Part shown: positions 34,826 to 45,600 of the stretch, in pieces
Layout of the letters: each line of letters starts with the position of its first letter
Position numbering within the stretch: the stretch's first letter is position 1
Origin: Hippasteria phrygiana
Taxonomy: Eukaryota > Echinodermata > Asteroidea > Valvatida > Goniasteridae
Direction of reading: 5' to 3'
Length of the DNA stretch: 64,000 bases
NCBI GenBank assembly: GCA_037893225.1
Contig: JAZGUH010000541.1
Span: 558,001-622,000 of the forward strand
Position numbers and translations under genes: made by a program
Notes under the pieces: generated by a model
The model's database searches: none
What the model was told of the DNA's origin: nothing
What the model saw: only the letters and a program-made list of their open reading frames with translations

Positions 34826-35788
34826 AGGAACCATGATATAGGATTTACATTGCATTATTCCTGCTTAAAACAATAAAGTATTATCTTGACAATGATATTT
34901 TGTTACCAGAGTCAATTATTTCCCAGATTAAATATGAAAAAACATTTTTTGAAAATGTTTGTCCAAGCTACTCCGCCCCCTGAGTGGGACCCTCATTAAC
35001 ATAAGTGAGTGACGTAGATCGAGGAACATTACATATTCTGCTCGAGCCAGCACCATTCATCACGCGTAAATTGAGTGTACATTCTTCGTCCAAAATCTAA
35101 GCAAAATATAGCGTTTTTCGGCCATGCCGACAAGGTGTGTGGCAGCAGGATGCAGCAAAACAACGAAGGATGGAGTAAGCCTTCATTTATTTCCAACTGA
35201 TGCGAAATATCGGAGAATTTGGACGGCGAAAGTGAAGGTGACAAGAGCGAAGTGGTCCGGTCCCAGCAGCTTCTCAGCGTTATGTAGCGACCACTTTGAG
35301 CCGTCGTGTTTTGATACTGGTATTTTCAACTCCTTTGGGATGGCCATTAAAAATATGCTCAAGTCCACTGCCATCCCAACAAAGTTCCCAGATGTGGGTA
35401 AGGTACAGGCGAAAGCAGTTAAACGGCCCATTCCCCGAGGAGCTGTCGCTAAAAGGGAGAAAATCAGGGTAAGTTCGATGTACATGTATAGTTGTTGCTA
35501 CTTACAATGAACGAAATTGCACGTGTAGACCTAGTGTGTGTGTATACGGGCCGGGTCCAGACTATCGAGTCCATTCATGAATTTCGGTGCCTCGACCTAC
35601 GTCACGAACAGCGCCCTCAATTTGAGTCTCAACAAATTTCAAAAAGGGGGGGGCAATTTTTGGGCGGCAAATAATCACACTAAAACTTCACTTGAACCAG
35701 TTTGGCTTTTAATTCACATTTAATACATATAAATGAATGTATTTATGAAATAAAATGCTATCCGGCAAATTTGAGAAGCATGGTTCCT
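34826..35788 (+). mobile_element. THAP-B element, copy 1 (TTAA class)
   Basis: The ends AGGAACCATG and CATGGTTCCT are inverted and flanked by TTAA (34822-34825 and 35789-35792). It contains one THAP exon with a splice donor and no catalytic exons, so it is a non-autonomous derivative of a larger element. The left 235 bp are nearly identical to 41324-41541 and the right part to 51229-51953, which shows where the other copy was interrupted. Its left TTAA is also the right TTAA of the THAP-A element. Confidence 0.85.
35124..35468 (+). CDS. THAP-domain protein, first exon (element-encoded)
   Basis: The 115-codon exon encodes a C2CH zinc-dependent DNA-binding THAP finger: MPTRCVAAGC gives Cys5 and Cys10, ALCSDHF gives Cys54 and His57, Trp33 is in place, and AIPTKF (83-88) is the C-terminal box that normally closes the domain. 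A basic stretch (VKRPIPRGAVAKREK) follows. The exon ends at a consensus donor (CAGG then GTAAGT, phase 0). No downstream exon is present in this copy, so the product, if any, would be a bare DNA-binding domain that might bind the element's own ends. THAP domains of this kind occur in several transposase families. Confidence 0.8.
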
Positions 35789-35792
35789 TTAA

Positions 35793-37880
35793 AGTGTAAA
35801 ACCAACCACACAGCGCTGCCCAAAGTGAGGGCGCTGTTCACATTTCAGTTGCAAACAATAGTATATAGCTCGTGCCAACAGAGAACGCTGGTCGTGTAAA
35901 GCTAATAAATTCATGTGACAAACAAGCACTATGGTTGCGAACGTCCATGCAACATTGAGCACAGGTGACGCGCGCGGTATTGATAGGGTTATTTCCGGTG
36001 CCCTTCGAAATCATTTAGAAAAATATCTGGCCTTCGAGTTGTAAACACAAGCTTTTTGTTCAATCTTTTTCATTCATACGACTCAATATGTCTAGTATCC
36101 ACCGTCTGGTGATTCCTTTGACGATACAAATCCGTCCCTGCACTTTCCATGAATGTGTTGTGCAAAGTTAGACCATTTCTTTGGGAAGCACTGCGTTAAT
36201 ATATCACGTGTACAACAAAATCATTGGAAGGTTGGAAAATTGAGAAGATTTTCCGCCATTGATGATTGGAAATCGTTTTGCATGGTTTGGCACAAGAGCT
36301 TTTGACTGATACACAGTCTCGTGAACAACGGCAAGTGAATGAATTCACGGGACACCATAGAAAAATGTGCAACAAGAATATTCGGACGTAATCGGCCATC
36401 AACCAAGGGAACTTTATGCACGGGACCGAAAATATAGTGACCGAGTGAAGGGTGGAAATAGGAAACGTTACAACGGCTCTCGCAATACTATCGAACAATC
36501 AATGTAATCAATGCAATAAAAAAAAAAACCGGACGTGGTCACTCGGTCCATACTTTCTTCAACAGTGAAAGTGACATCGAGTGAGAATCAACCAAATATC
36601 AGTAATATAGTTCAAGTAAATACACAGTTTAGCAGTAAAAGGTTTGGCAGACAAGATAGTGCTAGCTCATCTTAGGGTTGTTCTACCCATGAGATTGCCT
36701 CAAGTCAACATAATTACAAGTATATCCTGCACACAGGTCAAATGGTAACATAATAAAAATAGTAAAAATAGGCTTACCTGTATTAGCAGAGCACAAATGT
36801 TCCGAGTGCTATAGACACAAAAGGGGAGTCCGTCCTATGACGTCAGAATTGTTTTCTGCCCGCAGCGACGACTTTTAGACAAATAGCACCAGCGGGCTAT
36901 GCTGCGCTAGAGGGGACTTGATAAAAATAGCTCTCAAAAGTCACTTTTTTGTAATTTCATGGCAGAAATAATTGGCTGTTTTATTTTACGCAATCTACAT
37001 AAAACAAAAACAAATCACACAGACTTCTCTCAGCAATCAACATCATCTTTAACAACCGAATTTCTACTCAGAAACCTTTATATGGTTGCCCTGAACACAC
37101 ACAAAATTCAACCAATTTGTTTATTGGGAATTTTTTTAAGCACTTAAAAATGCCGATTTCTACATGCGAATGTGCTTTTACCCAATTACTGATGCCCAAA
37201 TTGGAACAATGATTAGCCAATACAGGCTCATCATTTTGGTCAGAATCCAATATGGGCAATAAAGCATGTCACGTTAATCGCCAAGTTGTTACTTTTTTAA
37301 ATCGATCACAGATTCAGTTATTGCCATATTTTAACCGAACTGATGTTATTAACCGGATTGATATTATTTTGCTGCCAGATAAAATAACTTGCCGACAAAA
37401 TTTGTCCTTAGTTGATGTGTGATTTTAGGGTTTTATGTGAATTTTTTTAAAGTTTACATTGCTGTAACAAAAATACCTAATTATCCTCAATACGGCTAAT
37501 TCCATAAATTTTATCCCGATTCTTTGCTGCTGTGGAAGCAGTTAATGAGTTTTAACAATAAAAAACGTATTTCTTTTACCCAAAGTTCTAATGGGGATGG
37601 GGGTAGGATGGGGAGCACAAGTGGTGGAGGGGGAAAAGGCCTCAATGGCAGAGGGGGCGTGTCACAATACCCCCGCACCCATTGCACCACTCTAAAATGG
37701 TATTAGGATGAGTAATTTAAATACATTTTTTAATATCTATTAGTGCCATCTCTTCCTGAAAATCTTGAAAAGTTTTGAGGACAGAAGCCGTTTGGTACTT
37801 TGATGATGATGATGATGACAATGATTATACGATGACGACGACGACGTCCTTAAAATACTCTTTTCTTATGACAATTTTGG
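35793..37880. other. Non-coding DNA, no gene recognised
   Basis: Frames up to 100 codons (36196-36498, minus) show no domain. A G-rich patch lies at 37593-37660, a GAT microsatellite at 37801-37818. Confidence 0.5.
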
Positions 37881-37888
37881 CCATGAAC

Positions 37889-38114
37889 CAGAGTTGTATT
37901 CGAGTCCCTGCAAGTCCCTGCAAGTCCCTGCAAGTCCATCACAAGCCCTCCAGTCCTAATCCCAATCACAAGCTATTCAAATGAGCTTTGACAAAGGCAT
38001 TCCTTTGTCATTGTTCATCCAGTTACTAATTGTGACCGGCTTTATGAAAGCACTTCTGACTGGGCTTGTGAAAGGACTTGTGAAAAGACTTGCAGGGACT
38101 CGAATACAACTCTG
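37889..38114. mobile_element. 226-bp hAT-like MITE with 8-bp duplication
   Basis: The ends CAGAGTTGTATTCGAGTCCC and the inverse are 28 bp long and exact, and CCATGAAC is repeated directly outside (37881-37888 and 38115-38122). An 8-bp duplication and a CAGRG-like terminus are hAT hallmarks. The left arm carries three tandem CAAGTCCCTG units (37903-37936) where the right has one, an expansion after insertion. Confidence 0.9.
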
Positions 38115-38122
38115 CCATGAAC

Positions 38123-38994
38123 GTCATTAAGTTTTCGCATTTGCCATTTTGTATTAATTTAAGTTGAACATTTGCAAGGACCTTTTCCCAATCTTTCAAA
38201 GGGTAAGATTTAGCTTAGGTGTAGGAAATACATGCCTTTCAATATAAATTGTGCATCCCTTTTGTTTTTCAATTAATTACCATATTTCCCCAGGTTGATT
38301 TTGGTTGAATTTTTACGGGAGGTAGCTAAAGTCCCAATAAATACATTGCCACTAAAATTTGCCTGTTAACCAAAATGTCAGGGTCCTCGTCAATTCTTAC
38401 TGGACAAAAGTGCAAGCGGGCACTCAGTCTGGACAGCCTTCTCACGGAGGTCGGAAATCGCTTCTAAAGAGAAGCCGGCGATCTTAGGGAATAATATTCC
38501 ATCGACCACGCGCTCCGCCCATTTCGCTTTAGCAATCTCATTGGTCAAAAATATGAAACTAGGCAAATAATTTACCTTGGTATGGAGAGTGGCCAATCAG
38601 AAAGTACTGTCTACGTGGTGGACGTATACAAAAAAATGCTGGCACTATGGCCGTAGTCATAAAATGTACCGCAGTCATGTTGGCTGGATTCTCCGGCCAC
38701 ATCTCCATCTGGGCAATAACTTATCTGCGTTGAAACCAAAAAAGAGGTCGTCTCCGACATATTGGCCTTGGTCAACTTAGGGGTAAAATCTCCAACTGGA
38801 CGATAATTCAATTGACTCAAACAAAGAGATTGTTTATGCTTTGGTCAGTTGTTTTATATTTTTGTTTTTTTTTGGGGGGGGGGGGGTTTGACGATCTGGA
38901 ATAAAACCCCTTAACGATATACATGTAACATATGTATTATGGACCCTCTACTTTTTAAGTAGAGGTTTCTACCGTGCAAATAGTGTTATTTAAT
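38123..38994. other. Non-coding DNA, no gene recognised
   Basis: A small hairpin CTCTACTT/AAGTAGAG lies at 38945-38963 and a G13 run at 38874-38886. CCAAT and GGGCGG words occur near 38515-38545, without a recognisable transcript. Confidence 0.5.
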
Positions 38995-39002
38995 GCGAAG
39001 GT

Positions 39003-39279
39003 TCGCCGGCGTAAATCCCGGGAGGGGGGTATATATCCCCACTTTGTTGACCAAGAGGGATGATCCTGGATCATTGATCCATCCCCTCCAGAAATTTCAC
39101 TGCTGCAAAAAGTTAGCTTCTTTTAAAATGACAACGCCAAAACGTATATTTAGAAATGCACTAGCTGCTTGTGAGTAAAACCTATATTTGTTTTGAACAG
39201 CGTCTTCGCGTTCCTACTTATACTAGCTCAGCCCCCCACCTCCAACCCCCCAAACTTTTAGGCAGGGATTTACGCCACA
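39003..39279. mobile_element. 277-bp hAT-like MITE with 8-bp duplication
   Basis: GGCGTAAATCCC (39009-39020) and GGGATTTACGCC (39265-39276 or so) are inverted near the ends, and GCGAAGGT is repeated directly outside (38995-39002 and 39280-39287). The outermost bases of the two ends have diverged. No coding capacity. Confidence 0.7.
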
Positions 39280-39458
39280 GCGAAGGTACGAAATTGAACA
39301 TTTCTTATGAACTATTGAGATTCTAAATATACAGCACAATTGGACTGTTCATATCAAATTGTTGACGGAATCGTGGCCGAGTAGACTTCAAAGTTCCGTA
39401 AAGAATGGAGAATGACCGACTGTCACTTTCACGTTTCTTCCAGACGCCTCGCTCGATT

Positions 39459-39589
39459 TCAAACAACTTTATCAGTGCTCCGTCGATCCAACCACCATTC
39501 CGCAAACAGCGCCACCAACGACAGAGCCAGCTTACATCCCATAATAACAAAGGCCAGGTCAAAGGATCCAGTCTGGTCATATATCCATC
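39459..39589 (-). CDS. MCT-family transporter, last coding exon (4)
   Basis: A consensus acceptor (CTCTTTCAG) precedes the exon at 39589. It encodes GWIYDQTGSFDLAFVIMGCK and a hydrophobic segment (LALSLVALFAEWW), corresponding to the GWLYD...TGSYD region and transmembrane helix 12 of SLC16 proteins, and ends at TGA (39459-39461) after a short basic tail. The 131 nt begin with two bases that complete the Gly codon split with exon 3 (FFPG), so phase is consistent. The cytosolic tail is short compared with many MCTs. Confidence 0.85.
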
Positions 39590-39749
39590 CTGAAAGAGGA
39601 GTCAGAAACCGGATATAAAAGAATGATTTAACAATGTTCAAGCAAAAAAACTTGTTGATTTCAATATTAACATTATTAATTTGTCATTTAATTAGACCAT
39701 GCCATGTGATTGTTATGCCACGTTATTCTAGCGCTCTTTTGGAAATTGG

Positions 39750-39866
39750 GAAGATTTTAAAAGAAAATAAAACCACCACGCACTTTCTACTCTAAATGAA
39801 TAGATAATGTGTTGTTGCAAGACATGGTTACATGTGTGAAAACAAGTTGATCTGGACATTTGGTTC
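39750..39866 (+). repeat. Dispersed repeat, copy 3 of 4 (partial)
   Basis: gaagattttaaaagaaaat at about 39750 and gtgtgaaaacaagttgatct at about 39834 match the first and last blocks of copy 1. It lies in the intron between exons 3 and 4 of the transporter gene. Confidence 0.45.
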
Positions 39867-39953
39867 TTGGTTCTATACTAATGCTGTTGACGCCAAACAA
39901 GTTTGTTAAGCGTTTGCCACGGATTATTTTGCTGAAGCGATCACCTACCTTAC

Positions 39954-40780
39954 CTGGAAAGAATCCCAAAGAGAAATGGAAAATCGCTGCCACCAGATCC
40001 ATCCAACTAAATGCACAGACCAGCGCATCTACCCCATGGAGCTCCCTGGTGTAGATGTCAACCATAGAGAAGACCACCCCAGATACACCGCAGTAAATGA
40101 AGGTATTGGCCATCATCAGCCAATAGGAGTTCATCCAGGGGAGAACCATCAGAGCCGCAGAACCGGACACGATCGCCATCAACAGAGTCAGTCGCAACCT
40201 CATCAATCCACGGTCCACGATAACCCCGAGAACAATCTTAAACACCAAGTTCCCAATCCCTCCGGCAGTGATAAACGTTACCGCTTCATACGCAGAGAAG
40301 CTCTTAGCTTCGGCATAAGCCATGAAATATATCATCCAAAGATTGAACACGACGTACGTGCACGCAAACACGAATGACGTAATCCAAAATGTCGCCTGGA
40401 GACAAATCCCGATTCCGAAATGTTTCATGTGCTTCCTGATGGCGTCTTTGATGGTGCGAACCAGAGATATCTTGTCCTCGTTGCCCTGTTGACGGTTTTC
40501 TTCTGATGGAGTAAGTGGCTCGTATTTGGCAGCTGCCTCTGCCTCCGTTGGTGGTGGTTGCCTGAGCAGGGCACCACAGACACCAAGATGCAGACTGAAC
40601 CCTCCAGCATAGCTCCTCTCCAGCCATAGGTATCCAGCAAAAGCTGTGCGAGGGGTGAGATAAGTATCATACCCAATGAGTTACCAGAGGTACCGATAGC
40701 ATTAGCCGTGGCATAGTTCGTCGTGAAGTAACGTCCCGTTAAAGCCCTGGACAGAATATTGCTGAAACTGATACCAGGCC
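39954..40780 (-). CDS. MCT-family transporter, large exon (3), frameshifted
   Basis: This exon carries most of a major-facilitator monocarboxylate-type transporter: GRYFTTNYATANAIGTSGNS and the family block SPLAQLLLDTYGWRG (helices 4-6), a polar central loop (KYEPLTPSEENRQ), then KHFGIGICLQATFWITSFVF and successive hydrophobic helices to FHFSLGFFPG. Boundaries are canonical (acceptor GGCTACAG at 40781, donor CCAG then GTAAGG at 39953). Its 827 nt are one short of a phase-preserving length, and the frame indeed shifts by one base near 40583-40590, after GSVCIL and before GVCGALLRQ. Either a sequence error or a disabling mutation; with the shift as read the protein would be truncated after about six helices. 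Confidence 0.88.
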
Positions 40781-41319
40781 CTGTAGCCAGAGAGGATGGG
40801 GCGAAATCAAAACAAAACAAAACAGACAAATTAATAATGGCAGCCCAGCATCAGAATGTTGGACCAGTGATTCTTTCGAATTCAAGACAAGATCATTATA
40901 CATGTATCTTTCAACTTGGATAAGAGACTGATCACCCCCCCCCCCCCCCCAAAAAGAAACGGTACCAGTAGTTACTGCGGATGTGACTTTTGATTGGTCA
41001 TCGATTGCGTAAAATGGATTTGAACCGTCGAGAATTATTATTTGACTGCAGATGTATTTTGACAAGTTTTGTAAAGGGCGAGAACAATGCAATGCATTGT
41101 GAGTAGGCCCACATCAATAATGCAAACCTTCATTTACATGTAGATCTGGCGGGAAGCTGACTTTAGACCGAATTACTTACAGAAGTCTCACGATTTCACG
41201 ATCACCGTTTATATCACTTTTCATGTGAACGTCTAGGTACCAAACGCCGACTGGTCAAGCGACGGACTCTTTACTCTGTCTTCACCTTGTACCAATGTGA
41301 ATGATAGGTAGATCGCAAG
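40781..41319. other. Intron sequence left of the nested elements
   Basis: Part of the transporter's second intron before the TTAA insertion site (41320-41323). A C16 run lies at 40935-40950. Frames here are intronic read-through. Confidence 0.7.
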
Positions 41320-41541
41320 TTAAAGGAAACATGATTTAGGATTTATATTGCATTATTCCTGCTTAAAACAATAAAGTATTATCTTGACAATGATATTTTG
41401 TGTCCAGAGACAATTATTTCCCAGATTAAATATGAGAAAACAATTTTTGAAATTGTTTGTCCAAGCTACTCCGCCCCCTGAGTGGGACTCTCATTAACAT
41501 AAGTGTGTGACGTAGATCGAGGCACATTACCCATTCATCAC

Positions 41542-41645
41542 AGTAGTGCGTAGGGTCTGAATAGGTAAAACCACGCCCCTTTTCTCCGTTTTTCCCGGCC
41601 TCTCGACCAATCAGAACGCTGGATTACGATCACGTGACACCTCAT
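41542..41645 (+). repeat. Left TIR arm, outer part
   Basis: These 104 bp match 51119-51222 inverted and are cut from the rest of the arm by the gypsy insertion at the CTCAT site. Confidence 0.9.
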
Positions 41646-41843
41646 TGTAACATATCCAGCTTATATCATGTACATGTACTTGTATAACACCACCAACTGG
41701 TGGCGCCCTTCATGTCACTGACGCGTCTGGAAAGACGTCTACATCTCTGGAGTTATCCGAATAAAGCACGTTGAAGAAGTTGAATCCAAAGCACTCTTGT
41801 CTTGTCCGTAGATTATTCATAAAGATAAACCAGCATCTTTACA
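41646..41843 (+). repeat. 5' LTR of the gypsy element (198 bp)
   Basis: Starts TGTAACATATCC and ends CAGCATCTTTACA (TG...CA). CTCAT precedes it (41641-41645). An AATAAA (41760) provides a likely poly(A) signal. It differs from the 3' LTR by about two substitutions and one 6-bp indel. Confidence 0.95.
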
Positions 41844-41855
41844 TGGTGGCAGCGG
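41844..41855 (+). promoter_or_regulatory. Primer binding site
   Basis: TGGTGGCAGCGG starts right after the LTR. It is complementary to a tRNA 3' end CCGCTGCCA plus CCA, which fits the eukaryotic tRNA-Leu (AAG/TAG) acceptor as I recall it. The tRNA identity is from memory. Confidence 0.75.
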
Positions 41856-42286
41856 TAAAAATACGAATCACGCCAACCTCAAGACAGCCGACTGCTATAA
41901 TTCGCCGTCGCTATAATTTATTTGAGCTGAGATTGTGTGAGCTCTGAAACGACTCGTCGCTCATTGCCGCTCGCGATACGAACAAAATCGACACGATCGA
42001 AGCCGCGGACAACAACGTCAAACAAACAAAAAACTGTAAGTCCATCCCTCAAACTTCTTAAACAGTAGCCTCACTGCCCAGTACAACGTTTTGGATAACA
42101 GTGGTGCCTTAATACTGTTGGAATTTTGTTATCTCTGTCAGTTAGTGGAGTGTGGACTAAGACAGTATACCGATCGTAAATAGTCGCCATCTTGGGCAAC
42201 TCATCATAACGCACAGGTCACACGCGCTACGCACCTCGTGGTAAACTCGTAGTCTCCTCCACCAGTCGCTCTACTCTACACGCGCT

Positions 42287-42670
42287 ATGGCAGAGTCGTA
42301 CGTCCCTCGCATGGACTGGTCCCACTCAGATCAGGCAAACGCCATAAAGCTGTTCAAACAGCAATGTGACATGTACTTTGCAATCAAGAATGTCGAATCA
42401 AGCCGACAAGTGGACCACATACTCCTGTTCATGGGCTCACAAGGTCTAAAAATGTACAATTCATGGGGCCTACAACCCGATGAACAGAAAAATCCTGCAA
42501 AGGTCTGGGAACAATTTGAGATGCAGATAAAGCCGAAACAAAACTTTCGCGTTGCCCGTCTCTTCCTCCAGAAATTGACCCAGACTGGGAAGGAGAGCGT
42601 CGATGACTTCATATCGCGACTCAAGCTTCAGGCATTCAAATGCCTGAAGAGACGATCAAGAGCTAAATGA
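42287..42670 (+). CDS. gag: Gypsy Gag, N-terminal part, ends at a frame break
   Basis: The 127-codon frame encodes the first part of a retrotransposon capsid domain (MAESYVPRMDW, then the VWEQFEMQI and ESVDDFISRLKLQAF blocks typical of Retrotrans_gag) and stops at TGA 42668-42670. The downstream frame, open from 42648, continues the same domain (VDQLIAGTRHPELQ...) up to the zinc knuckles. The two frames overlap by 23 bp and differ by +1. Because the break falls inside the capsid domain, a mutation (two single-base losses would explain it) is more likely than a programmed frameshift, but the second cannot be excluded from one copy. Confidence 0.85.
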   Translation: MAESYVPRMDWSHSDQANAIKLFKQQCDMYFAIKNVESSRQVDHILLFMGSQGLKMYNSWGLQPDEQKNPAKVWEQFEMQIKPKQNFRVARLFLQKLTQTGKESVDDFISRLKLQAFKCLKRRSRAK

Positions 42671-45600
42671 CAGAATTGTTGATCAGCTCATCGCAGGGAC
42701 ACGGCACCCTGAGCTACAGAAAAAACTCCTAAGCAAACCTAAGACTCTTACGCTCGATCAGGCGACCGAACAAGGCCGCACGTATGAAGCATCTGTAACT
42801 CACATGCAGGAGTTAGCACGTGTACAGGGCACAGACATTCCTGTACATGAGGTCCGCAAATCAAACACGTGTCGCAACTGTGGAGGCCACCATTCATTTA
42901 AGCGACGGGAAAATTGTCCGGCATACAAAACCACATGTCGGAAATGCAAAAAGCCAAACCACTGGGAGCAAGTGTGCCGTTCCACAGACAGAGAGCCCTC
43001 CAGACAAAGCGACAGATCTCGCTCGCAGTCTCGCACCAGAAAAGGCCAACGTGGACAGTTGAGGTCAAGATCGCGCACCCCAGGGCCAACACACAGAAAT
43101 GTGCACATTATCGAACAGCCCGATGACTACAGTCAAGTTGAGGAACAAATTGAAAACCTGACACTTCATTCCATACGCGTGTCGAACATCAGCGTGACTA
43201 GCCAGTCCGACACTCGCAATGAGATCATCACGTACGTACAAGTGAAACGCGACGCTACGCTGGTGAACATCCGGGCAAAGGTGGACACAGGAGCACAGGG
43301 AAATACCATTCCTGTGCGAATGTATAGGCGCATGTACCCTGCCAAGTTGGATGTAGATGGATTTCCAAAAAGGAACTGTGTGAGGAACATACACACAACT
43401 CTTACAGCCTACAACGGGACCAAGATTCCTCAATATGGCTCCATCTCACTCCCATGCAGGTATGACAAGGGACAGTGGATTGAAACTGAATTCTACATTG
43501 TAGACTCGGAAGGTCCTGCCATCATAGGACTCGCGAGTTCGCGTGACCTCAAACTCATCACGCTACACTGCGAAATAAATAGGCAACACGACAGACCGGT
43601 AACATCCATCGAAGACCTCAAAGCACAATACCCAGAACAATTTGACAAGATTGGTAACCTTCCTGGGACTTACCATATTGTGCTGAGGGACAACGCACTG
43701 CCCAGAATACATGCCCCTCGCAAATGCTCCATCCACATCAGAGATGAACTTAAGTCAGAACTTGATAGCATGGAGCAGCAGGGAGTCATACGAAAAGTGA
43801 CAGAACCCACTGATTGGGTAAGCAGTATGACGGTGTCAAGACGAGCAAACGGCAAACTTCGCATCTGCCTCGACCCCAAAGACTTAAACGCTGAAATCAA
43901 GCGCAGCCACCACAAAACACCCACAGTCGAGGAGATCACCCACAAGTTCGCTGGGGCCAAACACTTCAGTAAACTGGACGCTAAAAACGGCTATTGGTCT
44001 GTTAAGCTGGATGAGGAAAGCTCACTCCTCACCACATTCCATAGCCCGTTTGGTCGTTACTGCTACAAGCGAATGCCGTTTGGACTAGTCATGAGCCAGG
44101 ACGTGTTCCAAAACAAAATGGACCAGATCCTTGAGAACTGTCCCGGTACTGTCAGTATCACAGACGACATAGCCGTGTATGGAAAAACTGAACAAGAACA
44201 CGATCAGCACCTGCACAATCTGATGAGGGTTGCAGCCCAAAATGGACTCATGTTCAACAGTCAGAAATGTGCCATCAAAAGCCCTCAGATCACATTCTTC
44301 GGAATGATATACGACCAGAATGGAGTTCACCCTGACCCAGGCAAAGTCCAAGACATCAAAAGCCTGAAATCGCCACAGAACAAAACGGAACTGCAAGAAT
44401 TCCTGGGGATGGTCACGTACCTGAACCCATTCATCCGAAAGCTAGCCGATCATACCGCTGATCTCCGCACATTGCTCAAGAAAGACGCAGAATTTGTGTG
44501 GACTGCCTCCCATCAACAAGCCTTCGACAAGGTCAAAGACCTTATCTGTGAGGAAACGACCCTCACATTCTTCGACCCGAACAAAGACACGATCATACAG
44601 GTCGATGCTTCCTCTCGTGGACTGGGAGCCGCACTAATCCAGGACAACAAGCCAATAGCATTTGCTTCCAAATCGCTTAGTGAAACTGAGCAACGCTATG
44701 CTAACATCGAGCGCGAACTACTCGCAGTAGTTTTCGGCTGTGAGCGCTTCCATACGTACGTGTATGGAAAGCACTTCAGTGTGGAATCTGACCACAAGCC
44801 GCTCGAAATGATACACCTAAAGGCACTACGAGCAGCACCACCCCGGCTCCAACGCATGTTACTGCGTCTGCAACCGTATGATCTCACAATCACGTATCGA
44901 CCGGGAAAAGAAATGCTGCTTGCAGATGGCCTGTCTCGCCTCCCAAGCTCGAGGGACAGTCACATAAACCTCGATCTCCAGATCCACTTCGTGCAGTTCT
45001 CCGAGGAACGCCTCAGTCAGATAAGACTAGAAACAGCAAAGAGCAAAACTCTCTCCGAGCTCAAGGACATCATTGTCACTGGCTGGCCAGAGAAAATGAA
45101 AGACCTGCCAAAACCACTTCGCGCATACTGGTCATTCCGTGATGAACTCTCAGTGGAGAACGGACTTCTCCTCAAGGGGGAACGCGTGTTCATCCCTGAC
45201 AGTATGCAAGAGTACATATTGTCAAAGCTGCACGAGGCCCATCAAGGGATGGAAAAAACTAAGCTGCGGGCAAAAGACTGTGTGTACTGGTTGGACATAA
45301 ACACACAAATCGAAGATCTTGTGAAACAATGCCCAACATGCCAAAGATACCAGCGAACACAGACAAAAGAAACCCTCATGCCACATGAAATACCCACAAG
45401 GCCGTGGCAAGTATTGGGTACCGACCTGTTTCACTTTGAGGGAGATAACTACTTGATAGTGGCAGATTACTACTCAAAGTTCCCTTTCATCCGCAAAATG
45501 CCACTCCACTGCACTAGTGATGCTGTCGTAATTGTAACCAAGAAACTGTTCGCCGAACATGGCATACCTGAAAAAGTCATAAGTGACAATGGCCCACACT

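Noticed and set aside
35124..35468. P-element origin for the THAP exons
   Set aside because: P elements make 8-bp duplications. These elements are bounded by TTAA, which fits Kolobok-type elements.
43065..43433. Minus-strand frames opposite the gypsy pol
   Set aside because: They are shadows of the pol frame, which explains the region fully.
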